Shown here: piece by piece, positions 16,165 through 24,340 of the stretch
How positions within the stretch are numbered: position 1 is the stretch's first letter
How the letters are laid out: each line of letters opens with the position of its first letter
Source: Pseudomonadota bacterium
Lineage (GTDB): Bacteria > Pseudomonadota > Gammaproteobacteria > Steroidobacterales > Steroidobacteraceae
Reading direction: 5' to 3'
Length of the DNA: 64,000 nt
Assembly: GCA_026398735.1 (NCBI GenBank)
Contig: JAPLSH010000016.1
Location: 1 to 64,000, forward strand
Made by a program: the position numbers and the translations under genes
Notes under the pieces: model-generated
The model's input: only the letters and a program-made list of their open reading frames with translations
What the model was told of the DNA's origin: nothing
The model's database searches: none

Positions 16165-16701
16165 ATGAGCACCACTGCCAAGCTGCCGTCCCGTCTGCAT
16201 CACACCGCCTATGTGACGCGTGACCTGGAAAAGACCCGTCAGTTCTATGAGGACGTGATTGGGCTGCCGCTGGTGGCTACTTGGTGCGAAGTGGATGAGC
16301 TGTTCGGCGCCGAGCGTGTGTACTGCCACCTGTTCTTCGGTCTGGCCGATGGCAGCGCGCTGGCGTTTTTCAGCTTTGCCAACCCGGAAGATCAGGAGCT
16401 GTTTGGCCCCAAGATGCCCGAGAGCCCGTTCCATCACATTGCGCTCAATGTGGATGCCGAGACCCAAGCGGGCATCGAGCAGCGCGCCAACGCGGCCGGC
16501 CTGACCGCGCCCGACTTCTATGTGCTGGAGCACGGCTACTGCCGCTCGATCTATCTCAAAGACCCTAACGGCATGACGGTCGAGTTCACGCACGACCATC
16601 CCAAGGCCGACGAGATTGCCAAGGTGCGCCGTGCCTCGGCCCATGCCGAGCTCAAGCGCTGGCTGGGCGGCGATCACACGTCCAATAACACCTACCGTTA
16701 A
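16165..16701 (+). CDS. VOC family protein, extradiol dioxygenase-like
   Basis: A 178-residue vicinal-oxygen-chelate protein. Metal ligands are visible as the His in LHHTAYVTRDLEKT near residue 13, the His in FHHIALNVD near 92 and the Glu in MTVEFTHD near 145. The order and spacing fit a type I extradiol dioxygenase or glyoxalase fold made of two beta-alpha-beta-beta-beta units. GGAGG at 16152-16156 precedes ATG 16165. Being single-unit sized, it probably works as a dimer. Lying next to a Rieske oxygenase and near aromatic catabolic genes it could open a catechol ring, but many VOC proteins are isomerases or lyases, so the reaction is not assigned. The downstream hydrolase gene overlaps its stop by one base. 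Confidence 0.8.
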   Translation: MSTTAKLPSRLHHTAYVTRDLEKTRQFYEDVIGLPLVATWCEVDELFGAERVYCHLFFGLADGSALAFFSFANPEDQELFGPKMPESPFHHIALNVDAETQAGIEQRANAAGLTAPDFYVLEHGYCRSIYLKDPNGMTVEFTHDHPKADEIAKVRRASAHAELKRWLGGDHTSNNTYR

Positions 16702-17600
16702 TGTCCCTGCGTCGCCCCCTTTGGCAGCGAGCGCTGGCCGTCACGGCGGCTGTGGTGTTGGCGCTGTGGGTGGGGGCGGGCGTATGGGTCAAGCTGCACG
16801 AGCCAGATCTGGTCTTCCTGGCCCAGATGAGCAAGACCCGCGAAGTCGGCGCGCTACCCGAGGGTGCGCAGCGGGTGTCGGTCCCCAGCCGCAGCGGTAT
16901 GCAACTGGCTGGGGTCATTCTGGCTGCCGCGCCTGCGCGCGATAGCGGCTACTGGGTGCTGCACCTGCATGGCAATTCGGTCAGTGCATTCTCTGTTTGG
17001 GAATTACGCCACCTTCAGCAGCTGTCTGCCTGGGGTGTCAGTGTGCTGGCGCTGGACTATCGCGGCTTTGGACAAAGCCCCGGCGAGGCTAGCGAACAGA
17101 ATCTGCTGGATGACAGCCAAGATGCTTGGGCTTATCTGCGTGATCGCGGCGTGCCTGCTAATCGCATCATTATCTGGGGTCATTCGCTAGGTTCCGGTCC
17201 TGCCACATGGTTGGCCACGCAGCAGAGCGATGCTGCGGCGCTGGTTGTGTTTGGTGGCTTTACGTCAGTGCCCGATGCGGGCTCCGATGATTTTCCGTGG
17301 TTGCCCGTGCATACGCTGGCCACCATTCAATTGAACTCGCGTGAGCGTTTGCCGCAGGTGAAGGTGCCGGTGGTGATTGCACATAGCCCCTCTGATAGAC
17401 GCATTCGCTATCGGCACGGTCAGCAGTTGTTTGCAGCGGCCAATGAGCCCAAGCGGTTTCTCAGCGTTGTACCCACGCGCGATGACAAGTTGGGCGGTCA
17501 CGTCGATGCGCTGTATGACAATCTGACGCTGCTTGAACAGCCGCTGCGTGAGTTGTTGGGGTCGCCGATTACTCAGACAGTGGTGGCGGTCACACCGTGA
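16701..17600 (+). CDS. Membrane-anchored alpha/beta hydrolase
   Basis: A 299-residue alpha/beta hydrolase with one N-terminal transmembrane segment (about residues 11-30) and the bulk outside the membrane. The oxyanion region is LHLHGNSVSAF, the nucleophile elbow GHSLGSG (Ser near 160), the acid AHSPSDRRIRY and the catalytic His GGHVDAL. It resembles the BEM46/ABHD12-like and FrsA-like esterase group. Tight packing (1-base overlap with the VOC gene and overlap with the DUF1345 gene) suggests a VOC-hydrolase-DUF1345 transcript. An extradiol-cleavage product hydrolase (MhpC-type) is possible from context, but the membrane anchor is atypical for that. Confidence 0.75.
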   Translation: MSLRRPLWQRALAVTAAVVLALWVGAGVWVKLHEPDLVFLAQMSKTREVGALPEGAQRVSVPSRSGMQLAGVILAAAPARDSGYWVLHLHGNSVSAFSVWELRHLQQLSAWGVSVLALDYRGFGQSPGEASEQNLLDDSQDAWAYLRDRGVPANRIIIWGHSLGSGPATWLATQQSDAAALVVFGGFTSVPDAGSDDFPWLPVHTLATIQLNSRERLPQVKVPVVIAHSPSDRRIRYRHGQQLFAAANEPKRFLSVVPTRDDKLGGHVDALYDNLTLLEQPLRELLGSPITQTVVAVTP

Positions 17601-18256
17601 CCCGGCTGCTGCGCGTTATTCGAGCGCGGCCCCGATTGATTATTGCGGCGCTAGTGGCGGTAGCCGTAGGGGTGCTGTTGCCGCGGTCTTCTGCGCTGCA
17701 TTTTCTGACGCGTGCACTCATCACTTGGAACGTGGGCACCTGCCTGTATGTGGCATTGGCGGCCATGATGATGACGCGTTCTTCCGGTGAGCAGATGCGC
17801 CGCAGAGCCAAGCAGCAGGACGATGGCAAGGTGCTCATCCTGATTCTGGTGGTGGTGACATCGGTAGCCAGTCTTGCAGCCATTGCCGGCGAGCTGTCCA
17901 TCATCAAGGACACGCAGGGTTGGCTGCGCATCGCGCGCTTTGCGTTGGCTGGTCTTACTGTGGCGTCATCCTGGGCGTTCATCCAGACCATGTTCGCCAT
18001 GCATTACGCGCATGACTATTACTTGGATCTGGAGCATGGGCGCTCACCCGGGCTGGTGTTCCCTGATGAGGGAGCGCGCCATTACGGCGACTTTTTCTAT
18101 GTGGCCGCAATCATCGGCACGTCCGGGCAGACGGCCGATGTGTCGTTTGCCTCGCCGGCCATGCGCCGGTTGGCCACGCTGCACTGTGTACTGGCCTATG
18201 CGTTCAACACCATCGTGCTGGCGCTGCTGATCAACATCAGCGCCAGCCTGTTGTAG
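17597..18256 (+). CDS. DUF1345 integral membrane protein
   Basis: A 219-residue polytopic membrane protein with about five hydrophobic segments. Landmarks of the DUF1345 family are the cytoplasmic loop after helix 2 (RRRAKQQDDGK), FAMHYAHDYY near 135, GDFFYVAAIIGTSGQTADV near 165, and the C-terminal LHCVLAYAFNTIVLALLIN. Function is unknown for the family. It starts at GTG 17597 overlapping the hydrolase stop. It ends ten bases before the end of the convergent PQQ dehydrogenase gene, with no obvious terminator between. Confidence 0.85.
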   Translation: MTRLLRVIRARPRLIIAALVAVAVGVLLPRSSALHFLTRALITWNVGTCLYVALAAMMMTRSSGEQMRRRAKQQDDGKVLILILVVVTSVASLAAIAGELSIIKDTQGWLRIARFALAGLTVASSWAFIQTMFAMHYAHDYYLDLEHGRSPGLVFPDEGARHYGDFFYVAAIIGTSGQTADVSFASPAMRRLATLHCVLAYAFNTIVLALLINISASLL

Positions 18257-18265
18257 CGCTGTGGT

Positions 18266-20524
18266 TTAGTCGACCGTCAGCGCCACCAGTTCGCCCGCCG
18301 CGCCGCGAGCGCCGACAGCAACCACGACGAACTGCCGGCCATTGACCGCATAGGTCATCGGTATGCCCGACTGATTGGCGGGCAGCACGAACTCGTGCAG
18401 CACTTCACCAGTGGCCTTGTCGTGTGCGCGTAGCTTGTTGCCGCCACCGCCGGCGCGCCACAGACCGCTGCCTTCACCCGAGAACAGCAACGACTTGGTG
18501 ACCAGCAGCCCCACTTGGTCAAATGAACCCGTGCGTTCCAGCTTGATGCCCGCCAACGCCGGGTTGTCACGCGCCCAAGCGGGTGTGTCGGCGTTGGGCA
18601 CCATCCACTTGTGCAGGCCGCTGTTGAGGTCGATGGCGGTGATACGACCCCACGGTGGCTTGACCAAGGGCAGGCCCGCAGGTCCGCCCAGAGAGCCTCC
18701 AGGGAAGCCTTCGCCATAGGTGCCGATCCAGTCCATGTTCGAGACGCTCTTGTCCTGTTTGAGGCCTATGGGCCCCACAGTGGAGATGGAGCTGACATAG
18801 AACAGGCCGGTCTCTGGATCGAGCGCGCCGCCGGCCCAGTTGGCACCCCCCGACAGGTTCGGGCGGATCAACGTGCCCAGATTCTTGCCGGGCACCACCA
18901 CGCTGGGCGGGAGGAAGGCCGGACCATAGCGATATTGGCTGATGATCTGCTGTGCCTGCGCCTTGAGCTCTGGAGTGAAGTCGATCAGATCTTCAACGCG
19001 TAAGCCCTGCGGCTCAAACGGTGCGGGCTTACTGGGGATGGGCTGGGTGGGTGAGCTGCGTTCGCCCGGCACATCAGACTTGGGAAAAGGTGTTTCTTTG
19101 ATCGGCCACACCGGCTTGCCGGTGACGCGATCAAACACATAGGCATAGCCGGTCTTGGTGACCTGCACCACAGCAGGGATGCGCTTGCCGTCGACAGTGA
19201 TATCGGCCAGCACCGGCGCGGCCGGCAGGTCGTAGTCCCAGATATCGTGATGGATGATCTGGTAGTGCCACACACGCTTGCCGGTGGCCGCTTCAACGCA
19301 CACCAGCGCATCGGCAAACAGGTTGTCGCCCGGCCGGTGGCCACCATAGAAATCACCGGTAGCACCTTCGATGGGCAAATAAACCAAGCCACGCTCGGCA
19401 TCGGCACTGAAGGTGCTCCATAGGCCGGTGTTGCCGGTATAGGCCTCGCTGCCTTCCAGCCACGTCTCGCTGCCGGGCTCGCCCTTTTGCGGCACCGTGC
19501 GGAAGGTCCACTTCAGCGCGCCAGTGCGCACGTCATAGCCACGTACATAGCCGGGCACGGCTTCTTTGGTCTTGGGTCCGCCGCCGGCAGCAAAGGCCAC
19601 GCCGACCACCAAGGTGTCGCCCACCACCACCGGCGGTGAACTGGAGCCTGGCTGTGCCATACCCGGATCGTTGACGCGTGGCAGATCGGTCTTAAGGTCG
19701 ATGACCCCTGCAGTGCCAAAGCTGTTGATAGGCAGGCCCGAACGCGCATCCAGTGCGATCAGCTGAAAGCCCGGGCTGATGGTGTAGACGCGACTGGCTT
19801 CGCCTGCATTGCGAGAGCGCCAATAGGCCACGCCACGGCCCGAGCTGCGACGCGGTGCCGCAGCGCCACGCGCGCCTTCATCGAGGCGATACATCCACAA
19901 CGTCTCGCCGGTGGTGGCATCCAGTGCGACCACAGTGCGACGCACACCTGCGGTGGTGTACAGCACGCCATCGGCCATCAGCGGTGTGACGCGGTAATAG
20001 AACTCTGGTGTGGGGCCGTAGTTGTCGGACTTCCAACGCCAAGCCACTTTAAGTTTGTTGACGTTGCTCGCGTTGATCTGGTTCAGCGGTGAATAGCTGC
20101 TGCTGCCGGCATCGGCGCGGTTGTGTAGCCACTCGGTGTAGGTGGGTACTTGCTGCGAGGCAGTGGCAGCAACCTGCCAGCCGTTAGCCGAGCGGATGCG
20201 CGCCACTGCAGAGGTATAGTCGGCCGCGCCCAAACCACCCGGGTTGGTGGGCGGCATGCTGCCGCGCGTGTAGGCCTCGAGCACGGTAGCGGGCACGCTG
20301 GCCCACTTCTGTTGGAAGGCCGCGCCAATCAGCGCGGGGCCGGTTTCGCCGCCGCGCAGCTCTGCGCCATGGCAGGCCGCGCAGGTGCGCGAGTAGGCGT
20401 CATCGACGGGTGCTGCAGGTTGTGCTGCCGGCTGTGCTGCCAGAGCAGTGCCTGCTGCAGTGATCAGCAGTGCTGCCAGAGCTGCCTGTAGGCGGCGCCG
20501 TACCGAGCGAGTGGATGCGTACAT
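18266..20524 (-). CDS. PQQ-dependent dehydrogenase with N-terminal cytochrome c domain
   Basis: A 752-residue quinohaemoprotein. After a signal peptide (about residues 1-29, core LAALLITAAGTALA) comes a cytochrome c domain with CAACHGAELRGG near 45 and a Met ligand in TRGSMPPT. An eight-bladed PQQ beta-propeller follows from about residue 130: WLHNRADAGSSSYSPLNQIN opens it, tryptophan-docking repeats such as ALDATTGETLW and VEAATGKRVWHYQ occur, and the end is GRQFVVVAVGARG. The haem domain is N-terminal, unlike type II alcohol dehydrogenases where it is C-terminal, and the propeller sequence is closest to the membrane glucose dehydrogenase-like group. Expected role: periplasmic oxidation of an alcohol or sugar, feeding electrons to cytochrome c. 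The substrate is unknown. Confidence 0.88.
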   Translation of the reverse strand: MYASTRSVRRRLQAALAALLITAAGTALAAQPAAQPAAPVDDAYSRTCAACHGAELRGGETGPALIGAAFQQKWASVPATVLEAYTRGSMPPTNPGGLGAADYTSAVARIRSANGWQVAATASQQVPTYTEWLHNRADAGSSSYSPLNQINASNVNKLKVAWRWKSDNYGPTPEFYYRVTPLMADGVLYTTAGVRRTVVALDATTGETLWMYRLDEGARGAAAPRRSSGRGVAYWRSRNAGEASRVYTISPGFQLIALDARSGLPINSFGTAGVIDLKTDLPRVNDPGMAQPGSSSPPVVVGDTLVVGVAFAAGGGPKTKEAVPGYVRGYDVRTGALKWTFRTVPQKGEPGSETWLEGSEAYTGNTGLWSTFSADAERGLVYLPIEGATGDFYGGHRPGDNLFADALVCVEAATGKRVWHYQIIHHDIWDYDLPAAPVLADITVDGKRIPAVVQVTKTGYAYVFDRVTGKPVWPIKETPFPKSDVPGERSSPTQPIPSKPAPFEPQGLRVEDLIDFTPELKAQAQQIISQYRYGPAFLPPSVVVPGKNLGTLIRPNLSGGANWAGGALDPETGLFYVSSISTVGPIGLKQDKSVSNMDWIGTYGEGFPGGSLGGPAGLPLVKPPWGRITAIDLNSGLHKWMVPNADTPAWARDNPALAGIKLERTGSFDQVGLLVTKSLLFSGEGSGLWRAGGGGNKLRAHDKATGEVLHEFVLPANQSGIPMTYAVNGRQFVVVAVGARGAAGELVALTVD

Positions 20525-20541
20525 ATGCGTCTTATTGTTGT

Positions 20542-20574
20542 GGCCCCGTTGCGGAGCCTAACGCAGATGGGGCC
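20542..20574 (-). promoter_or_regulatory. Hairpin in the leader of the PQQ dehydrogenase gene
   Basis: GGCCCC (20542-20547) pairs with GGGGCC (20569-20574), with an inner GCG/CGC pairing. On the - strand it sits just after the stop of the coiled-coil gene and 17 bases before the PQQ dehydrogenase ATG. No U tract follows, so it is not a standard terminator; it may shield the 5' end or slow read-through. Confidence 0.3.
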
Positions 20575-20581
20575 GGGTGCG

Positions 20582-21049
20582 TCAGAGCAGCTTTTGTATC
20601 GTAACAACCAGACCGGCCATTGCCACCATCATTGAACCTAGCTTTATAGTCATGTCTTTCGACATCGTCTGTATTTCGCTACGTATCAACGCAAAGCCTG
20701 CGCCCATCTCGTGATTCACCCGCACGAATTCTGCCCGCGTCTCCTGGCGCAGCCGATCGATATCTGCCTTGGTTTCCTGGCGCAATAGATCGATATCTGC
20801 CTTGGTTTCTTGGCGTAATAGATCGATGTCGGCCGTGGTCTCCTGGCGCAGACGATCGATATCGGCATGCAGTTCAAGTCTGCAACGCTCAACGCAGTTG
20901 TGCAGATCGTTGCGCACGTTCTGCAGTTCGGATTTCGTAGCCAGTTCGCCGGTCATGTCGCGCTCCATGGCTTGGACAACTTGCCGAGCCGTGCCGCTGG
21001 GGACGTTGATGCTGACCAGCGCATCATACAACGTGTAAAGGTGTTCCAT
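20582..21049 (-). CDS. Hendecad-repeat coiled-coil membrane protein (DUF1640-like)
   Basis: A 155-residue protein in three parts. Residues 1-45 are an N-terminal helix-rich section starting MEHLYTLYDALVSINVP. Residues about 45-125 are a coiled coil with four consecutive 11-residue units of the form ADIDxLRQETx. A C-terminal hydrophobic segment (residues about 135-152, GSMMVAMAGLVVTIQKLL) is probably a membrane anchor. This layout matches DUF1640/CCDC90-type proteins, whose mitochondrial relative MCUR1 is a membrane scaffold. Eleven-residue periodicity points to a slightly right-handed or straight coil. The gene lies upstream of the PQQ dehydrogenase on the same strand, but nothing ties them together functionally. 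Confidence 0.7.
   Translation of the reverse strand: MEHLYTLYDALVSINVPSGTARQVVQAMERDMTGELATKSELQNVRNDLHNCVERCRLELHADIDRLRQETTADIDLLRQETKADIDLLRQETKADIDRLRQETRAEFVRVNHEMGAGFALIRSEIQTMSKDMTIKLGSMMVAMAGLVVTIQKLL
20742..20873 (-). repeat. Four tandem 33-bp repeats encoding hendecads
   Basis: Units begin at 20742, 20775, 20808 and 20841, each 33 bases with the core TCCTGGCGCA and GATCGAT in register. Units 1 and 2 differ in only a few bases; units 3 and 4 are more diverged. They lie inside the coiled-coil gene and encode its ADIDxLRQETx repeats, so copy number could change by recombination without breaking the frame. Confidence 0.85.
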
Positions 21050-21147
21050 AAGCAGGCTCTGTGAACTGCGGGACTGCAGTGTCAGGCGTCATTGAACTGG
21101 CAGCAGCCTGAATATGTGGCGCGACAGTAGCTTTTCAGAGCGCTGTC

Positions 21148-21875
21148 CTAACGTTTACTCAGCGCTGCTATCACCGGCAGCGCCGCAAGGCTGGCCAGCA
21201 GATGCTTGAGACTGTGGCCCGAGAACAGACCGGTGAGTTCGAAGATCTGTGTATCAAAAGTCTCTGCTACTTTCGCCAGTGCATACACCGCGAGCACGAA
21301 CGACCAGTGGATGCGCAGAGTGCCTGGGCGAGGGGGCAGGGCCTGCAGAGCGAGAATTAAAATGACCCGCCGCCTTGAAACACCGCCCAAGGGATGAGGT
21401 TGGCGTTGTATGACCACACTGCGATGGCTAGCCAGCCCAGTAGCAGCGAAGCGATGGCCAGCGTAAGGCCGGCACGATCACTGACACGCTGCGCCACAGC
21501 CAATCCCATGATGCCGGCAAACCCCGGCGTCATCCCGGCGCGGTCCCACACCAGTCGTGCGTCATTGGGTGCTAGGTGATACCAGCTGGATCCGGCTGCG
21601 GTGGCTAACAGGCCAACAAAAAACAGCGTTGCCATACTGCGCTGTACGGCCGGCAGCGCTGGTGTGCGCTGTAACTGCCACAGCCCCCACAAGCCAAATA
21701 TTGCAAAGGGGAGGTTGGATAGAGTGTCTGCAGTGCGCGGCACCCCGAACACGCTGCGCGCATCGGCAAAGGCATGGTAGCTGGCGGGTTGGTGCAGCGC
21801 GGGCAGCCCAACGGCTATCAGCAACAGCGCCAGTACGGCTATCCACAGGGTGATTTCGCGTTGGGCTTGTCTCAT
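21148..21875 (-). pseudogene. Alkaline ceramidase-like membrane protein, frameshifted
   Basis: The first frame (from ATG 21875) encodes MRQAQREITLW, several membrane helices and the CREST-family active-site part GSSWYHLAPNDARLVWDR. It runs into a stop at 21357 just after AVFQGGG. A different frame then continues with VILILALQALP, two more helices and FELTGLFSGHSLKHLLASLAAL, whose HxxxH pair is the missing half of the zinc site. Together they make a normal-length seven-helix protein of the alkaline (phyto)ceramidase family, so a single indel near 21365, in the run GGCGGCGGG, has split it. Upstream residues of the first frame before 21875 look noncoding. Either the gene is decayed or the base count in the GC-rich run is wrong. 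The family hydrolyses lipid amides in eukaryotes; bacterial roles are unclear. Confidence 0.75.
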
Positions 21876-21962
21876 GCGGCACCTGTGTTTATGTAACAGC
21901 GGGAAGCGAGAGCTGTGGCTTTGCAGGGCCAAGTTCCTGCAACCGGACGCTATGATCGGACC

Positions 21963-22352
21963 ATGAACATACACATCCTGAGCACTGCACCCACCGTCGA
22001 GCCTGAACGCTATTTCATTGCCGCCGAGAAATTAGTCCAAGGCAATCCGGAACAGCGACTGTGGCCACAGTACACAGATGCCAGCGGACAGTTCTTTGCG
22101 GGAGTGTGGGAGAGCGAGCCGGGTGCTTGGCGTGTGAGCTACACCGAAGAAGAGCACTGCCGAATCCTCGCTGGCCGCAGTCGCCTCACTGCTACTGATG
22201 GCACCGTGACCGAGGTGGGGCCGGGCGATGAGTTTGTGATTGCGCGCGGCTATGAGGGCGTGTGGGAGGTGCTGGAGCGCACCCGCAAGACTTATGTGAT
22301 TTTTGAGGCGCTGCGACTTAGTTCTGACCCCTCAGCAACCCCGCCACGCTGA
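21963..22352 (+). CDS. Cupin-domain protein (COG3450 type)
   Basis: A 129-residue single cupin. The fold is seen in FAGVWESEPGAWRVSYTEEEHCRILAG (first cupin motif, reduced, with Glu/His metal candidates) and VTEVGPGDEFVIARGYEGVWEVLE (second motif PGDxF...G...W). This pattern matches the small COG3450 cupins often described as 'ethanolamine utilisation or ureidoglycine aminohydrolase-like' sugar-binding proteins; the actual ligand is unknown. ATG 21963 lies 87 bases from the divergent ceramidase-like gene. Its last 35 bases overlap the convergent DUF2442 gene. Confidence 0.82.
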   Translation: MNIHILSTAPTVEPERYFIAAEKLVQGNPEQRLWPQYTDASGQFFAGVWESEPGAWRVSYTEEEHCRILAGRSRLTATDGTVTEVGPGDEFVIARGYEGVWEVLERTRKTYVIFEALRLSSDPSATPPR

Positions 22353-22572
22353 GATCTTCGTCCAAAGCTGGCCAGTGAATGCCCTGACCGCTGCCGATGA
22401 GGCGCCACTGGTCGCGCGCGGTAGGCGATGCAGCGACAAGCTTTGGAAACCAACGGGTGGGCACGGTTAGGGTGCGTCCATCGGCTAATGACACCACCAG
22501 CTCTGAGTCCGTCACCCGGACGGATTGTGCGGTAGGTACGGCGGGTTGGTCAGGGGGTGGGGAAGTGGTCAT
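22318..22572 (-). CDS. DUF2442 protein, putative antitoxin partner
   Basis: An 84-residue protein with the DUF2442 pattern: VRVTDSELVVSLADGRTLTVPTRWFP, then LIGSGQGIHWPALDEDLSVAGLL. DUF2442 genes typically follow a DUF4160 gene and the pair is treated as a type II toxin-antitoxin-like module. Here ATG 22572 overlaps the end of the DUF4160 gene by 23 bases, the usual coupled layout. The short Pro-rich N-terminus (TTSPPPDQPAVP) is atypical but not alarming. The DNA-binding or neutralising role is inferred from the family. Confidence 0.85.
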   Translation of the reverse strand: MTTSPPPDQPAVPTAQSVRVTDSELVVSLADGRTLTVPTRWFPKLVAASPTARDQWRLIGSGQGIHWPALDEDLSVAGLLRGQN

Positions 22573-23149
22573 GCCAAGCCTGCAGGAAATTGAGTCTGTG
22601 CTGAATGACGAGCCAGTGCGCTCGACGCCATTGGCGCGAGCGATATCCGCTTGAGCCTACCAGACGCACTGGGGCGAGCCAAAATTTGGCTGTGATAGAG
22701 CGCGCTAAGTCTTCCACGTGTACATGAGGGCGTTCGCTGCCCTCGTTGCTGTAGAAGATGACGGATTGATCTGATCGAGAGCTGGGATAAAGAGCATTGC
22801 GGACATGCTCTCTATCCTCATCAGTTAGCCCGTATGTTTCCGCGAGTCTTTCTGGTGAGAGGCGGAACCCTTCTGATGATGCTGCCCGTGCGTATGGCGC
22901 AAGAACATGATGGACGGTCCTTCTGAATAGATCGGATCGTTCGGGGGAAGGCTCTTGAAGCCCCTCGCTTCCGCTGCCGCGTGCGCTTTCGCCAAAAGCT
23001 CTGGAGAGATAGTCTTTCGCATTGATAAGTTCCGATTTGGTATGAATTCTTCCACGATATGGCAACTTTGCCTCGTCAGCAATGTCACCAGCTTTCTCAA
23101 AGAAAGAATCAAAGAAGCGCAGCGAGCCTTCGCGCAACACAGTAGGCAT
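22550..23149 (-). CDS. DUF4160 protein interrupted by a 118-residue in-frame insert
   Basis: The first 13 residues, MPTVLREGSLRFF, and the last part from FYSNEGSERPHVHVE through AKFWLAPVRLV to FLQAWHDHF are classic DUF4160, which is normally about 80-90 residues with RFFFYSNEG continuous. Between them sit 118 extra residues (354 bp) with no stop. The insert contains helix-like EGFRLSPERLAETYGLTDEDREHV, which I do not recognise. A second open frame on the same strand through the insert (TISPELLAKAHAAAEARGF) also looks protein-like, so the inserted DNA may be foreign or frame-damaged. The pair DUF4160-DUF2442 is a putative toxin-antitoxin module; this copy may be inactive or altered. Coordinates follow the uninterrupted frame. 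Confidence 0.65.
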   Translation of the reverse strand: MPTVLREGSLRFFDSFFEKAGDIADEAKLPYRGRIHTKSELINAKDYLSRAFGESARGSGSEGLQEPSPERSDLFRRTVHHVLAPYARAASSEGFRLSPERLAETYGLTDEDREHVRNALYPSSRSDQSVIFYSNEGSERPHVHVEDLARSITAKFWLAPVRLVGSSGYRSRQWRRAHWLVIQHRLNFLQAWHDHFPTP

Positions 23150-23234
23150 TGCATAAGGATCAGCGCAGACCGGCGTTTGGTCAGGCGGTGTTGCTGATGC
23201 GAATGCGCAGCAATACAGCTTTACGATTCAAATG

Positions 23235-24230
23235 CTAAGATTTTTGCTGGCTTGTATTGGCCATTCGCAGCACGTTGTCCCGATGGTACCCAAGATACCT
23301 GCGCTGCCCCTCTGAGAAGCCGCCCACGCTCACCGGCGTCGAACAGGAAATGCCCATTTTCTCCAGCGAGGACTTATCAGCAACAGGTGAGACGATTAGC
23401 CGACCAGTGTCTTCAAATGAAATAAAACCCTTGTCGAATAGATGATCGACAGTCGGGGTAAGCATCAAGCCGTTCTCGCCGTCTAGTCGCTGGTCGTGAC
23501 TGCTATCTCGCCAGGGTTGCATGTGGCTGGCCACCAGATGTTCCGCACGCTCTACCTTGGTGATCCTGCAAGCCTTCTCTATTCCTCTTACGTTACTGCG
23601 GAACTGTCCCTGTCCGCGTCGTGCCATAACTAGGGCCTGGCGGTCTGTGTCTGTCAGTTGGGTATCCTGCGTTATCTGGATTTCCACGCGCTTTTCCCAC
23701 TCTTCGATGTCTTTCTCAGGTGCCGGCGTCGATCTTTCGACGTGGCTGACTGCCTCTGCGGTATCGCGCATCTGATTGGTCTCTGTGCCTATTAGAGAAA
23801 ACAGCAGGGCAGCCAAAGTCGGGCGTACAGCGGTGAGGTACACGGCCTGCTTGCCGTTGCCATTCGCACTCAACGGTGAATACAGTGCGCCCACTTCCGA
23901 CTGCAGCATTAGCAGGTGAGCCTTGGGTCGCACCTGATGCTGTAGTTCGCGCCAGCGTACGTCCACTTTCCAGCCGATCTGACTCCAGTTGGTGCCTGCG
24001 TTGCCGAACTCGGTGGGCTTTGGGCTTTCGCGGCAATATCCGCTGACAATGCCGATTGCTGGGATCAGCGTGTTGCGAAACGAAAAGACGATGTCACCCG
24101 GCGCCACTTCTCGCATGAACTCATAGAATGGATTGCGCCGGCCATTGGAATGCCGCTTGGGTGACCAAAGATAACCGCCCGCTATCTCGTGACGGTATGT
24201 CTGATTCTGGTTGACCCACCAGTAGCGCAT
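23235..24230 (-). CDS. EVE-like / HNH endonuclease, probable modification-dependent restriction enzyme
   Basis: A 331-residue protein. The N-terminal part (about 1-140) begins MRYWWVNQNQTYRHEIAGG, with LWSPKRHSNGRRNPFYEFMR and PGDIVFSFRNTLIPAIGIV, the pattern of EVE/PUA-like domains that read modified bases. The C-terminal domain is HNH_2 type: VERAEHLVASHMQPW, then NGLMLTPTVDHLFDKGFISF, supplying the His and Asn/His metal site. Such fusions are thought to cut DNA carrying modified cytosine, a type IV restriction-like phage defence. A GTG at 24302 would add 24 residues, but the family starts at the MRYWW Met, so ATG 24230 is used. It stands alone without a methylase, as expected for a modification-dependent enzyme. 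Confidence 0.8.
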   Translation of the reverse strand: MRYWWVNQNQTYRHEIAGGYLWSPKRHSNGRRNPFYEFMREVAPGDIVFSFRNTLIPAIGIVSGYCRESPKPTEFGNAGTNWSQIGWKVDVRWRELQHQVRPKAHLLMLQSEVGALYSPLSANGNGKQAVYLTAVRPTLAALLFSLIGTETNQMRDTAEAVSHVERSTPAPEKDIEEWEKRVEIQITQDTQLTDTDRQALVMARRGQGQFRSNVRGIEKACRITKVERAEHLVASHMQPWRDSSHDQRLDGENGLMLTPTVDHLFDKGFISFEDTGRLIVSPVADKSSLEKMGISCSTPVSVGGFSEGQRRYLGYHRDNVLRMANTSQQKS

Positions 24231-24340
24231 CACCCCAGGATAGCCACTCTGCCGTATCTTGTCGCAGCCCTGCCGCCCCAGGCTCAAACCCTGAGCCTGC
24301 ACACCCTCATGCTCATCGCCAATCCTGTGGAGCAGCGCTC

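Noticed and set aside
22825-23154. A second open frame inside the DUF4160 insert, possibly a separate small gene
   Set aside because: Part of it (TISPELLAKAHAAAEARGF) looks protein-like, but its end is His/Gln-rich nonsense and there is no ribosome site, so it is kept only as a remark.
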